From NCBI GenBank assembly GCA_963784135.1, contig CAWAQG010000001.1, forward strand, positions 26,362 to 90,361: DNA of 64,000 nt, written 5' to 3'. This DNA comes from JADFXI01 sp963784135. GTDB taxonomy: Bacteria; Nitrospirota; Thermodesulfovibrionia; Thermodesulfovibrionales; Dissulfurispiraceae. The position numbers were made by a program, and so were the translations under genes. The notes below the pieces were generated by a model. That model was not told where the DNA came from. It saw only the letters and a list, made by a program, of their open reading frames with translations, and ran no database searches. Shown piece after piece: positions 1 through 8,154 of the stretch (position 1 is its first letter; each line of letters starts with the position of its first letter).

Positions 1-377
1 ACTTTCGCTTCGACGACAGATTCTATCAGACTGTGATTAAGAAGACTGCCGTTCGTAGTAATATGCAGCAACAAACCTTTCTCTTTTACATATCTGATGG
101 CATCGCTGATTTTAGAGTATAAGAACGGCTCCTCATAGCCGATAAAGCGCACCATGCTTCCATACTCTGAAATCTCATCGACCGCCCTTTTAAAAAGATC
201 AAAGTCGAGTTCTTTCTTGGTTCTTTTAGCATAGGCGACCTGGCACATTATGCATCTGTAATTGCATATATTCGTCAGTTCAAATGTGACATACGGAGGA
301 AAAGGGGCCACACCCTTTTCTCCTGAATATTTTCGCGATTCGTTATACGCTTCTTTAACATCTTCAAATTTGTACAT
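1..377 (-). CDS. Radical SAM protein, N-terminal part, cut by left edge
   Basis: The gene enters on the minus strand and continues past the left edge, so only about 125 N-terminal residues are visible. The start ATG at 377 follows a purine-rich Shine-Dalgarno stretch. The translation begins MYKFEDVKEAYNES and has the radical SAM cluster motif C-N-Y-R-C-I-M-C (CX3CX2C, about residues 38-45) that ligates a [4Fe-4S] cluster. The following part (TFELTNICNY, later a GYEEPFL stretch) suits the start of a radical SAM barrel. It lies 20 bp downstream of the ptmE-like gene on the same strand, so it is probably the next gene of the nonulosonate operon. Its substrate cannot be told from this fragment. 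Confidence 0.85.
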   Translation of the reverse strand, partial: MYKFEDVKEAYNESRKYSGEKGVAPFPPYVTFELTNICNYRCIMCQVAYAKRTKKELDFDLFKRAVDEISEYGSMVRFIGYEEPFLYSKISDAIRYVKEKGLLLHITTNGSLLNHSLIESVVEAK

Positions 378-397
378 AAGCTCCCTCTCCACCGGTA

Positions 398-1540
398 TTA
401 CATATGCAATTTATCCACTGCCCTCCTGTACTCTTCCCATTGGCCTGTATCTATATAATCGTTTTCATTGACCGGATATGTCACTACTTTCTTATTGTTT
501 TTAAGGAGGCATGATATCAGGTCGGTCATATCAAAATATGTCTTCTCAGGTATAAACTGCAAAACATCTCTGCTTAATATATACACACCCGTATTAATGG
601 TAAAGGTGTATTCAGGTTTCTCCATAATATCGGTTATTCTTCCGCCACTCTTGAAATTTATTACCCCATAAGGGATCTTATAGTGTTGTATCGAAGATAA
701 AACAGTCAGTAAGGCCTTCTGCTTCTTGTGGAGGGTCACTACCTCTTCAAAATCGGCTTTAACTATAACATCGCAGTTGGAGACGATAAAAATATCGCCT
801 ATCCGCTTCTCCAGCAGCTTCAGACTTCCTCCGGTCCCCCAGAAATCATCCTCCCACACATAATTCAACTCGTAGTCCTTCTCCACATGCTTGAAATATG
901 CCTCTATCATTTCCCCTTTATAATTCAACGTCAGATAGTATTCATGGATCCCGAATTCTCTGAACTTGTTGATGATTATTTCAATAATGGGTTTATCGTT
1001 GATGGGAATCAAAGGCTTGGGAAGAATAGTGGTAAAAGGCTCCAGCCTGGTGCCTTTTCCTCCAGCCATAATGACAACCGGCACATCGAGCTTTTTAATC
1101 GCAGAGGCAGCGGAGGTATCTTCTGAAAATGCCTCACTCCAGGTCGTGAAATCTACAACTTTATTATCCTCATCCACTACGGGAAGCAGTTCAATCTTCT
1201 TTTTAATAAGTAATTTTTTGGCCTGTTCTATTGAAAATTGAGCTTTTTTTATAACTGTGGGTTTCCGGTAATAGACCTCTTTGACATCTTTGTCCAGCCC
1301 GTTGCCTTCCAGTAAATACCGCCTGATATCTCCATCCGTAATTGTCCCCAGCAACTTGTAATGTTTGTCCACTACAAGCAAAACCTTCTCGGCGCATTTG
1401 TCCAGCTGCTTCAGGGCGTCCTTTATTAACGCTGTGTCATTAATGAGAACGCCTTTCTGCAGCATGCCCAAGCGCCTGTTTCTTACATCCATATCATGAA
1501 ATGTTTTCTCTATAGGGTTAACCGTTACTTTTTTAGGCAT
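398..1540 (-). CDS. ptmE: CBS-domain sugar-1-phosphate nucleotidyltransferase (PtmE-like)
   Basis: 380 residues. An N-terminal CBS pair (about residues 30-135) is fused to a nucleotidyltransferase domain starting at about 153, with the signature AGGKGTRL at 159-166 followed by the KPLIPI segment. This architecture matches Campylobacter PtmE, which makes GDP-GlcN/GDP-GlcNAc for the legionaminic acid pathway. That route uses GDP-linked sugars, unlike the UDP route to pseudaminic acid. The CBS pair may bind nucleotides and regulate activity. The gene sits 33 bp after legG in the same leftward operon. A generic mannose- or glucose-1-phosphate nucleotidyltransferase cannot be excluded from sequence alone, but legB, legC, legI and legG alongside support the PtmE role. 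Confidence 0.8.
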   Translation of the reverse strand: MPKKVTVNPIEKTFHDMDVRNRRLGMLQKGVLINDTALIKDALKQLDKCAEKVLLVVDKHYKLLGTITDGDIRRYLLEGNGLDKDVKEVYYRKPTVIKKAQFSIEQAKKLLIKKKIELLPVVDEDNKVVDFTTWSEAFSEDTSAASAIKKLDVPVVIMAGGKGTRLEPFTTILPKPLIPINDKPIIEIIINKFREFGIHEYYLTLNYKGEMIEAYFKHVEKDYELNYVWEDDFWGTGGSLKLLEKRIGDIFIVSNCDVIVKADFEEVVTLHKKQKALLTVLSSIQHYKIPYGVINFKSGGRITDIMEKPEYTFTINTGVYILSRDVLQFIPEKTYFDMTDLISCLLKNNKKVVTYPVNENDYIDTGQWEEYRRAVDKLHM

Positions 1541-1573
1541 CTTTCTTCACGTCCTGTATAAAAGAATTTTGTA

Positions 1574-2752
1574 CTAAAAGTTTTTACTGTCAAACCTTAT
1601 ATCAAAAAAAGACTTTTTCAGAATATTATTAATATTATAATCCCTGAGGACCTTTTTGATTTTTTTTGCAGCATCGGCATTTCCATACGGGTTTATAACG
1701 TGCTTGAGGGTTTCATGAAATTCTGCGGAGTAAAGCTTTCTAATCGCGTTTCTGATGCCTTCCACAGTCGGCATGCAATCTATAATGCTTTTCGCCCTTA
1801 CCCTTCCCTTTTGCCTGTCTCCAATGTTTATTGTTCCAATCCTGAAGCTCGGGGCCTCGATAATACCGCTCGATGAATTGCCGACCACCGCATCCGCAAA
1901 CTGCATTGCGGACAAATATCCCTGCTGTCCCATAGAAGTAAACGCGACAGCCTTATGTGAATTATCTGAAACATACTCGTCGATTATTTTATTTATTATC
2001 CTGCCGTCCGTGTCCGCATTTGCCTTTGTAAAAATAAAGGAAGTGTCCGTTAATTCATCCAAAACTCCAAGAAGACCCTTAAACTGCTCTTCAGATGAAT
2101 TCGGTTCAAGTGTAACAGGGTGAAAAGTTATTAATAAATTATGCCTGTCAAGCTTCAGTCCGAACTTTTTACTCAATGCCGTCCTGGATAAAAGTTTAAC
2201 TCTTTTTATATTGTCCAGCCCCAATGCTCCAACATTAAAAACCCTGTCAGGAGATTCTCCCAACTGGATCACCCTTTTTCTGTATTCCTCCAAAGCGGTA
2301 AAATGCAGATGGCCCATTTTTGTTATTGAATGGCGAAAGGCTTCATCAATTGCGCCTTCCGTAACCTCTCCCCCATCAATATGGGCCACCGGAAGCCTGC
2401 AGACAAGGGCCGCTGCGACCGCGCTGAATATCTCGAACCTGTCGCCGAGGACAACGACTATATCAGGGGACAACCTTGCATAAGCCTCAGCGAAACCGCC
2501 CATAGCAAGTCCCATGGACTTTGATATGCCGACCGGAGAATCGGAACTCAACAAAATCTCGATCTTTTCATTTATCCGGAACTTGTCCTTTTCTATTTCC
2601 TTATACGTATATCCAAATTCGGGCGACAGATGCATTCCCGTCGCTATTACCTGCAATGACAGGGCGTTATCGCCCTTGATCTCCTCCATTAAGGGTTTCA
2701 GCAGGCCGTATTCAGCCCTTGATCCTGTAACAATGCAAATCTTTCTTTTCAT
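1574..2752 (-). CDS. legG: Hydrolysing NDP-sugar 2-epimerase (LegG/NeuC family)
   Basis: 392 residues, the usual length for NeuC/LegG/PseG-type hydrolysing 2-epimerases. The N-terminus has TGSRAEYGLL (residues 9-18), followed by VVVLGDRFE and HIDGGEVTEGAIDE, all typical of UDP-N-acetylglucosamine 2-epimerase family enzymes. In the legionaminic pathway LegG releases the nucleotide and inverts C2 of GDP-2,4-diacetamido-2,4,6-trideoxyglucose, giving the hexose substrate for LegI. The gene lies between legI and the ptmE-like gene. Alternative names are neuC or neuC-like. The legB/legC context makes legG the better choice. The Shine-Dalgarno is weak, which fits translation from a polycistronic message. 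Confidence 0.85.
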   Translation of the reverse strand: MKRKICIVTGSRAEYGLLKPLMEEIKGDNALSLQVIATGMHLSPEFGYTYKEIEKDKFRINEKIEILLSSDSPVGISKSMGLAMGGFAEAYARLSPDIVVVLGDRFEIFSAVAAALVCRLPVAHIDGGEVTEGAIDEAFRHSITKMGHLHFTALEEYRKRVIQLGESPDRVFNVGALGLDNIKRVKLLSRTALSKKFGLKLDRHNLLITFHPVTLEPNSSEEQFKGLLGVLDELTDTSFIFTKANADTDGRIINKIIDEYVSDNSHKAVAFTSMGQQGYLSAMQFADAVVGNSSSGIIEAPSFRIGTINIGDRQKGRVRAKSIIDCMPTVEGIRNAIRKLYSAEFHETLKHVINPYGNADAAKKIKKVLRDYNINNILKKSFFDIRFDSKNF

Positions 2753-2786
2753 AGTATTGCCAAAAAACCGATTTTATCTTTCTTTT

Positions 2787-3791
2787 TCATAATTCTATAA
2801 GCTCATCCATTGCAAAATTCCTCTTCGCCGCTTTCCCGATTACCTCATCCCATTGCATAGGACTTATCCCTGTTCCGGGTCTTTTGGTAGTTAGGTTCCT
2901 TTCCGTAAGCACCTCGCCCTTCTTTATATGACAAGCTGCCACAATGCTCTTTCTTGCTATCGGCTTATTCTTTAGTTCTGAAGGAGAGGCCCTTTTGATG
3001 CCTGTCCCCATGGCTTTTTCTATGTTTCTTATTGCCCGTACCATCGCCTTCAGTTCGTCAGGCTCCAAAGATGCCTTATGGTCGGGACCGGGCATGGTCC
3101 TGTCCAGAGTAAAATGCTTTTCAATCACAGATGCGCCAAGGGCTGCAGCTGCGATAGGGACCTCTATTCCGGCAGTATGATCTGAATACCCGACATTCAC
3201 TTTAAACGCGTCTTTTATTGTGAGCATCGCGGACAGGTTCACATCTTTTACGGGCGTCGGGTATTCAGTATTGCAATGTAAAACAATTATATTTTCCTTT
3301 TTAGTCCCCTCTTTAATCAGAACATCCAGGGCAGCCTCTATCTCTCCCAGGGTCGCCATGCCTGTAGAAATAATCACTTTGCCCTGTAAAGCACCTATCT
3401 TCCTCAGGTAGGGAAGGTTATTGATTTCTCCGGAACCGACTTTTATCTTGCCAATACCCAGGGAGACCAGGAAGTCGAGACTTTCCTCCTCATCAGGAGT
3501 AGAAATAAACTCTATTGCAATCTTGTCACAATAGTCTTTTATCTTTTTAAAGTCAGCATAACTCAGCTCCAGTTCTTTCAACATCTCAAACTGTGTCCTG
3601 GATTGAGTAAGATTTCTCTTCTGATACTCGGCCAGTCCGGCATTGCGAACAATAATCCTTTCGGTCTTGAAAGTCTGAAATTTAACGGCATCAGCTCCGG
3701 ACTGCTTGGCTGCATCACACAGTTTCCGGGCCAGTTCCATACTGCCGTTATGATTGACTCCTGCTTCCGCAATAATAAAGACTTTACTCAT
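2787..3791 (-). CDS. legI: N-acetylneuraminate/legionaminate synthase (LegI/NeuB family)
   Basis: The chosen start at 3791 gives 334 residues and overlaps the methyltransferase stop (ATGAGTAA). An upstream in-frame start at 3818 would add nine residues unlike the family. The protein begins MSKVFIIAEAGVNHNG, typical of NeuB. It has the TIM-barrel motifs KFQTFK, SGEINN, STGM, YSDHT and EKHFTLDR. A C-terminal SAF/antifreeze-like domain follows (about residues 275-334, KKGEVLTERNLTTKRPG). The family condenses phosphoenolpyruvate with a 6-carbon amino sugar to form a nine-carbon nonulosonic acid. With LegG and LegB nearby, the product is most likely legionaminic acid or a derivative. Sialic acid is less likely. 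Confidence 0.88.
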   Translation of the reverse strand: MSKVFIIAEAGVNHNGSMELARKLCDAAKQSGADAVKFQTFKTERIIVRNAGLAEYQKRNLTQSRTQFEMLKELELSYADFKKIKDYCDKIAIEFISTPDEEESLDFLVSLGIGKIKVGSGEINNLPYLRKIGALQGKVIISTGMATLGEIEAALDVLIKEGTKKENIIVLHCNTEYPTPVKDVNLSAMLTIKDAFKVNVGYSDHTAGIEVPIAAAALGASVIEKHFTLDRTMPGPDHKASLEPDELKAMVRAIRNIEKAMGTGIKRASPSELKNKPIARKSIVAACHIKKGEVLTERNLTTKRPGTGISPMQWDEVIGKAAKRNFAMDELIEL

Positions 3792-4458
3792 ATTTATCTT
3801 CTTTCCGACATACTGCAATCCATTCGCTTATTTTAATTTCCCCATTGTTTATTGTACATTCAAGCCCGTCCACAGTCATAATTTTGAAAAAGGTACCATA
3901 CAGGTCATCTATATCCTTTCTATTTGTTAACCTCACAAACCCCTTATCCGCAAACGGGCCGTCAGATATATTAGTGTACTCCAAATGTCCCATTTCTTTT
4001 CTGTTGTTGCCGATATACATGGTATCTGCAAAAGTCCTGCTGTAAAAAAGCCCGCCGCTTTTTAATACTCTTTTTATCCCGGCAAGAATTTTCCCGGTGC
4101 TTTCCCGATTGTTGCAATATAAGCATTCAACGTCAATAATCCCGTCAAAAAAGTTGTCCTCAAACGGCAGGATGTTTATATCTCCGGCGATTAAAGAGGC
4201 CCTCAGACCTTCACTTTCCAATCTTTTCTTTGCTTGTTCAATAGCCGCTTGTGAACCATCAATCCCGTATACGTCGAAGCCCTCTCTCGCCATATACCAG
4301 ATATTTGCACCCGGACCACATCCAAGCTCCAGCAGTCTTATTTTTTTTCTGTCTTTCCGGTAATAATTCCTCGCAATAAACCTTATTAAGCTTTCGGCAG
4401 GATATTTGCCCCATTCCTGCTCCTGAAATACTTTTTCCCATACCGGGTCCCAACTCAT
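3784..4458 (-). CDS. Class I SAM-dependent methyltransferase
   Basis: 224 residues with a Rossmann-fold methyltransferase core. Motif I is LLELGCGPG (about residues 42-50), the acidic residue that binds SAM ribose is in YGIDGSQ, and a GDINILPFEDNFFDGI segment corresponds to motifs II/III. The gene is embedded between the FemAB-like gene (10-bp gap) and legI (8-bp overlap), so it belongs to the operon. Legionaminic derivatives with N-methyl-acetimidoyl groups are known from Campylobacter. I therefore infer that the enzyme may methylate a nonulosonate or its precursor. The sequence itself shows only the methyltransferase fold. Confidence 0.8.
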   Translation of the reverse strand: MSWDPVWEKVFQEQEWGKYPAESLIRFIARNYYRKDRKKIRLLELGCGPGANIWYMAREGFDVYGIDGSQAAIEQAKKRLESEGLRASLIAGDINILPFEDNFFDGIIDVECLYCNNRESTGKILAGIKRVLKSGGLFYSRTFADTMYIGNNRKEMGHLEYTNISDGPFADKGFVRLTNRKDIDDLYGTFFKIMTVDGLECTINNGEIKISEWIAVCRKEDKYE

Positions 4459-4468
4459 AGATATTTCC

Positions 4469-5524
4469 CTAATGCCTGTATTTCAGAAAAAATTCTTTAA
4501 ATTTATCTCTCTTTTCCGGATTTCCGGATTCCCAAACCCTGCACGCGGTATCATATATTTTTTTATTGAATATTATTTTCCCGATGTAAAAATCCGATTC
4601 CTGTTTGGAAAAACGTCTTTTAAATTTGTAAAGTCCATTTGCACTGCTGCCGTCCGTCCCTCCGCCGAGATGGAAACATCTCAGCCCTCTCTCTTTCATA
4701 TACAAAATTGTATTGAAAAGCAAAAAATTATTCGGGTAGCAGTGAAGGTATTCATCGAGGCTGCCTGACAAATGGTAATGTCCAAATTTTCCGTAATGAA
4801 AAAAAATCGCACTCGAAATTGCCCTGCCGTCTAATAAAACCAGGCCAAGAAATGCGTTCTTCGATAATGTTTTTTTTAAATCCGCAAAATACCTGTCGCT
4901 AAAAAAATAAAATTCTTCGGTGTTCAATCGCTTCATTGTATTGTAATACATGGAAACAAAAGCATCCAGATATGCGAACTCTTCGTCAACCTTGTATACA
5001 AGACCGGCTTCCTCCGCCTTTCTAATGACATTCCTATGCTTGGGATGGATTTGTTCTTCCCAAATCTGCTTCTTTGTCAGCGTCAAATCGACAGACACGG
5101 TTTTTCTGTCAAAAGTTACATTGTGACCGCCGGCCACAAATCTATGGTTATTTAAAAGGGGGTGAAATCGCACAAATCCGGCAACAACCCTGTTCTCTGC
5201 CGACAAAACTTTAAGTTCCGTCCATGCGTCTTCAATAAATGAACGGTCCTGAACATTGCAAAGAGGCCCGCCATATCCATAAGCGGTTTCAAAATCAAAC
5301 CATTCTTCCTCTATAATATTGATCCTCTTTCTCAGATAAGGAAATAAAAAAATTCTTTCTCCTTCCCGGTAAATAAAACATTCAGCTTTAGTGTCCTGGT
5401 CTTCGTAAAGTTTTACATATTCTTCGGTAAAATATATGTCCTTTAAATCTTCCTGAAAAAAGTCCAGATAAGCATTCCAGCTTCCTGAAATTATTGCTTC
5501 CTTATTCATGCATCCCGTTGTCAC
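4469..5524 (-). CDS. FemAB/GNAT-like acyltransferase, candidate sugar N-acyltransferase
   Basis: 351 residues. The start is a GTG at 5524 overlapping the legC stop (GTGA). An in-frame ATG at 5509 is an alternative. The sequence has FemAB/BioF2-like GNAT hallmarks: an AYGYGGP segment near residue 80, KHRNVIRKAEEAG near 165, and a C-terminal AISSAIFFHYGKFGHYHLSGS stretch (cut here for length) leading to FHLGGGTDGSSANGLYKFKRRF. Such proteins acylate amino groups. The canonical LegH N-acetyltransferase is not visible in the window, so this protein may fill the 4-N-acetylation step or add another acyl group to the finished sugar. The fold is fairly clear, but the role is inference from position. 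Confidence 0.65.
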   Translation of the reverse strand: MTTGCMNKEAIISGSWNAYLDFFQEDLKDIYFTEEYVKLYEDQDTKAECFIYREGERIFLFPYLRKRINIIEEEWFDFETAYGYGGPLCNVQDRSFIEDAWTELKVLSAENRVVAGFVRFHPLLNNHRFVAGGHNVTFDRKTVSVDLTLTKKQIWEEQIHPKHRNVIRKAEEAGLVYKVDEEFAYLDAFVSMYYNTMKRLNTEEFYFFSDRYFADLKKTLSKNAFLGLVLLDGRAISSAIFFHYGKFGHYHLSGSLDEYLHCYPNNFLLFNTILYMKERGLRCFHLGGGTDGSSANGLYKFKRRFSKQESDFYIGKIIFNKKIYDTACRVWESGNPEKRDKFKEFFLKYRH

Positions 5525-6707
5525 TGTCTCTGCAATCTCCTTATAGCGGCAACGACTCTTTTTATATCATCCCTGGTCAGGTTGATGCTGCACGGTACAT
5601 TAAGAACATTCTTCCAGTACCATGGCGCCTTTTCTATCTTGGAGGACTGATTGCCCTGATATGGCTTCTGCATGTGGTTCAGGTACCACACCGGCCTCGT
5701 TTGAATGTTCTCTTGCGCCAGGCGCTGCATCAATTGCTCGCGGTCCATTCCATATTCCACTTCATCAACAGTTATTGAATAAAACCAGTAGTTGGAATCG
5801 GCATATGGCGGAGTACCAATGAGACATATCCCTTTGATGCCGGCCATTTCTTTCGAATACAACTCATAATTTTTCTTTTTACATTCTATAAATTCATGCA
5901 GCCTCTCTAATTGGGCGACCCCCAAAGCTGCCTGAATGTTTGTAAGGCGATAATTATATCCGATTTCATTATGAATATATCGGACAGGGTCATCTTTTGC
6001 CTGGGTTGTAAGATATCTCGCTCTCTCCGCAATTGCAGCATCTTTTGTAACAAGCATCCCTCCGCCGCCGGTCGTAATAATTTTATTGCCGTTAAAGGAG
6101 AAGACCCGAAATCGCCGATTGCGCCGGTCTGCCTGTTAATATAAGGCCCGGATGTATAATACGAGCCGATACTCTCCGTGGCGTCTTCGATGACCTTGAT
6201 ATTGTATTTCTCTGCAACTGCCATTATTAGCTGCATATCACAAGGGTTCCCAAAGATATGGACCGGGACAATTGCCTTAATGGGCCTGCCGCTGCTTTTA
6301 TTGATTAGACCGTTTACGGTCATTTTACATTCGTTTTTACAGAAATCTTCCACTTTTCCGGCGTCAATATTCATGTGCTCGTCACAGTCCATAAAGACAG
6401 GCTCTGCCCGTACATATTTGACGGCATTAACGGGAGCAATAAAAGTGAGCGTAGGAACGATAACTTCGTCTCCTTCCCCCACGCCCGCCAGGCGCATGGC
6501 AATATGCAATGCAGCCGTGCCGTTCACGCAGGCAACGGCGTAAGGAGCTCCCGTACTAATACAGATATCATTTTCAAATCTTTGAACGTAATTGCCTGCG
6601 GTAGATACCCATCCCGTATCGAGGCACTCTTTCAAATATTTCCATTCGTTGCCGGATATTTCAGGTTCGGAAAGAGGGATGAAAGCTTTGTCGGATATTT
6701 CAGACAT
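5521..6707 (-). pseudogene. legC: LegC-type PLP aminotransferase, single-base frameshift
   Basis: This is a DegT/DnrJ/EryC1-family aminotransferase split into two frames. The N-terminal half (PLSEPEISGNEWKYLKEC, GTAALHIAMRLAGVGEGDEV, IEDATESIGS) runs into the wrong frame near 6104. The downstream frame reads FSFNGNKIITTGGGGMLVT and continues to a normal C-terminus. It carries the PLP-binding lysine in SFNGNK. One missing base in the GGGTC-TTC region (6100-6107) explains the break. LegC places the 4-amino group on the LegB 4-keto sugar. The ATG at 6707 overlaps the legB stop by 8 bases, and a GTG at 6719 is another possible start. No other stop codons exist, so this is either recent inactivation or a sequence error. 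Confidence 0.85.
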
Positions 6708-7698
6708 TATAGACGTCACTTTTATACCTGCTGAGGTTTTCTTTGTCCTTAAACCATTCGACCGTTTTCTTTAACCCATCATCAATGCAGTGTGCCGGTT
6801 TCCATTTCGTCAGCTTTTTGATCTTTTCATTGCTCCCCAGTAATCTTTCAACCTCGCTTTTCCCCGGCCTCAATCTCATCGTGTCGGATACAATCCTCCC
6901 TTCGGGATTGATCATCCGGATAATCTTGTCCGCAAGACCTCCGATGGATATCTCCCTCTGTGTTGCAATGTTAATTTCTTCTCCTATCGTTTTGTCCGAC
7001 AAAGCGATTTCGATAAATCCTCTTACAGTATCTTCGACATAGACAAGGTCTCTGGTAGGATGCAACGAGCCGAGTTTTATCTTTTTGTTCCCTGCCAGCA
7101 GTTGGGTTATTATGGTTGGAATAACAGCCCTTGCCGACTGCCTCGGGCCATATGTATTGAAAGGTCTTACAATTGATACCGGCAAGCCGTAACTCCTGTG
7201 GAATGACTCGGCCATCGCGTCGCCGGCAATCTTTGTCGCTGAATATGGAGACTGGCCCTGCCTCGGATGCAGCTCAGTGATAGGTACGAATTTGGCGGTC
7301 CCATAGACTTCGGAGGTTGAGGTTACAAGCACCTTATCGACATCAAAATCTCTGGAAGCCTGCAGTATATTGAGGGTCCCTTTAATGTTCGTGTCTACAT
7401 ATGAATCGGGCGAATGATAAGAAAAAGGAATACCGATAAGCGCTGCCAGATGGAAGACAACATCTATATCTTTCATAGCTGCCCTGACACCATTTGGGTC
7501 CCTGATATCTCCCGCAAATACTTCTATACCGCTCAACTGCCGCTTCGGGAAAGAATCGAGCCATCCCCATGAATTAAATGAATTATAAAAGACGAAGGCC
7601 CTGACGTTGCAGCCAGCTTCTATGAGCGCCTCAACAAGATGGCTGCCTATAAAGCCATCTGCGCCGGTGACCAGTACCTTCTTGCCTTTTAACTTCAT
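6700..7698 (-). CDS. legB: NAD-dependent 4,6-dehydratase LegB
   Basis: 332 residues, extended short-chain dehydrogenase. The NAD-binding motif TGADGFIGSH is at 11-20, followed by the LegB-typical NSFNSWGWLDSF. TSTSEVYG and the catalytic YSATK are also present. LegB forms the 4-keto-6-deoxy intermediate from GDP-GlcNAc, the first committed step towards legionaminic acid. It is the first gene of the leftward operon, 92 bp downstream of a strong sigma-54 promoter candidate. The Shine-Dalgarno is weak. Other NAD-dependent epimerases share the fold, but the N-terminal signature and the legC/legI/legG neighbours make LegB likely. Confidence 0.88.
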   Translation of the reverse strand: MKLKGKKVLVTGADGFIGSHLVEALIEAGCNVRAFVFYNSFNSWGWLDSFPKRQLSGIEVFAGDIRDPNGVRAAMKDIDVVFHLAALIGIPFSYHSPDSYVDTNIKGTLNILQASRDFDVDKVLVTSTSEVYGTAKFVPITELHPRQGQSPYSATKIAGDAMAESFHRSYGLPVSIVRPFNTYGPRQSARAVIPTIITQLLAGNKKIKLGSLHPTRDLVYVEDTVRGFIEIALSDKTIGEEINIATQREISIGGLADKIIRMINPEGRIVSDTMRLRPGKSEVERLLGSNEKIKKLTKWKPAHCIDDGLKKTVEWFKDKENLSRYKSDVYNV

Positions 7699-8154
7699 TT
7701 ATTCACGACCCTGTTTCTGTATGACGTATTGTTAAAAACAAACCGGAGCCAAAAGTAGGTTGGTTTCATTTTTATCCTTAATTTTTAGCAGCAAATAACA
7801 TGCCCAACAACCCGCCAGTGAAAACTTATTGAAATGATTAGATATTTAGGATAATTCGGTGCAGATTTTTTCTCTACTGTTTGACACCCGGCAAAAAAAT
7901 CCCTGTCATAAAATTGACTATACATTATTATCGGGAAGAAAAGCAAAAAACTTTAAAAAACAGGCGGCAAATGGCATTTATCTTCCGCAGTCTTGCAAGA
8001 GGAGAAATACCAAGAAAATCCTCTTTCATATCGCTTCGCTTCCATTGAACCTTTATTCTCCATAACGTTATACTACCATAGTGTTATTTGTAATGCATTC
8101 TTAATTACTGGAGTTAACTTTAATGTGGTCTATCCGCTTATGAGAGAGTTTTAA
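7699..8154. other. Divergent intergenic region, legB / DUF2920-like gene
   Basis: This A+T-rich gap separates legB (leftward) from the DUF2920-like gene (rightward). Besides the sigma-54 promoter at 7790-7805 it contains a TTGACT element near 7914, followed by an AT-rich stretch that could serve the rightward gene. Short open frames here, such as 7859-8065, have no ribosome binding site or family resemblance. I see no RNA gene. Confidence 0.5.
7790..7805 (-). promoter_or_regulatory. Sigma-54 (-24/-12) promoter for the leg operon
   Basis: The minus strand reads GGGCAT-GTTAT-TTGCT. The GG and GC doublets are exactly ten bases apart, and five of six -24 bases plus all -12 bases match the consensus TGGCAC-N5-TTGCT/A (allowing C/T at the last -24 position). 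Transcription would begin near 7778, giving an 80-base leader before legB. Sigma-54 commonly drives flagellar genes, so this links nonulosonate synthesis to flagellin glycosylation. Confidence 0.55.

Noticed and set aside
7859..8065. Short open frame in the legB/DUF2920 gap
   Set aside because: No Shine-Dalgarno and no recognisable protein features; the region is better explained as promoter DNA.
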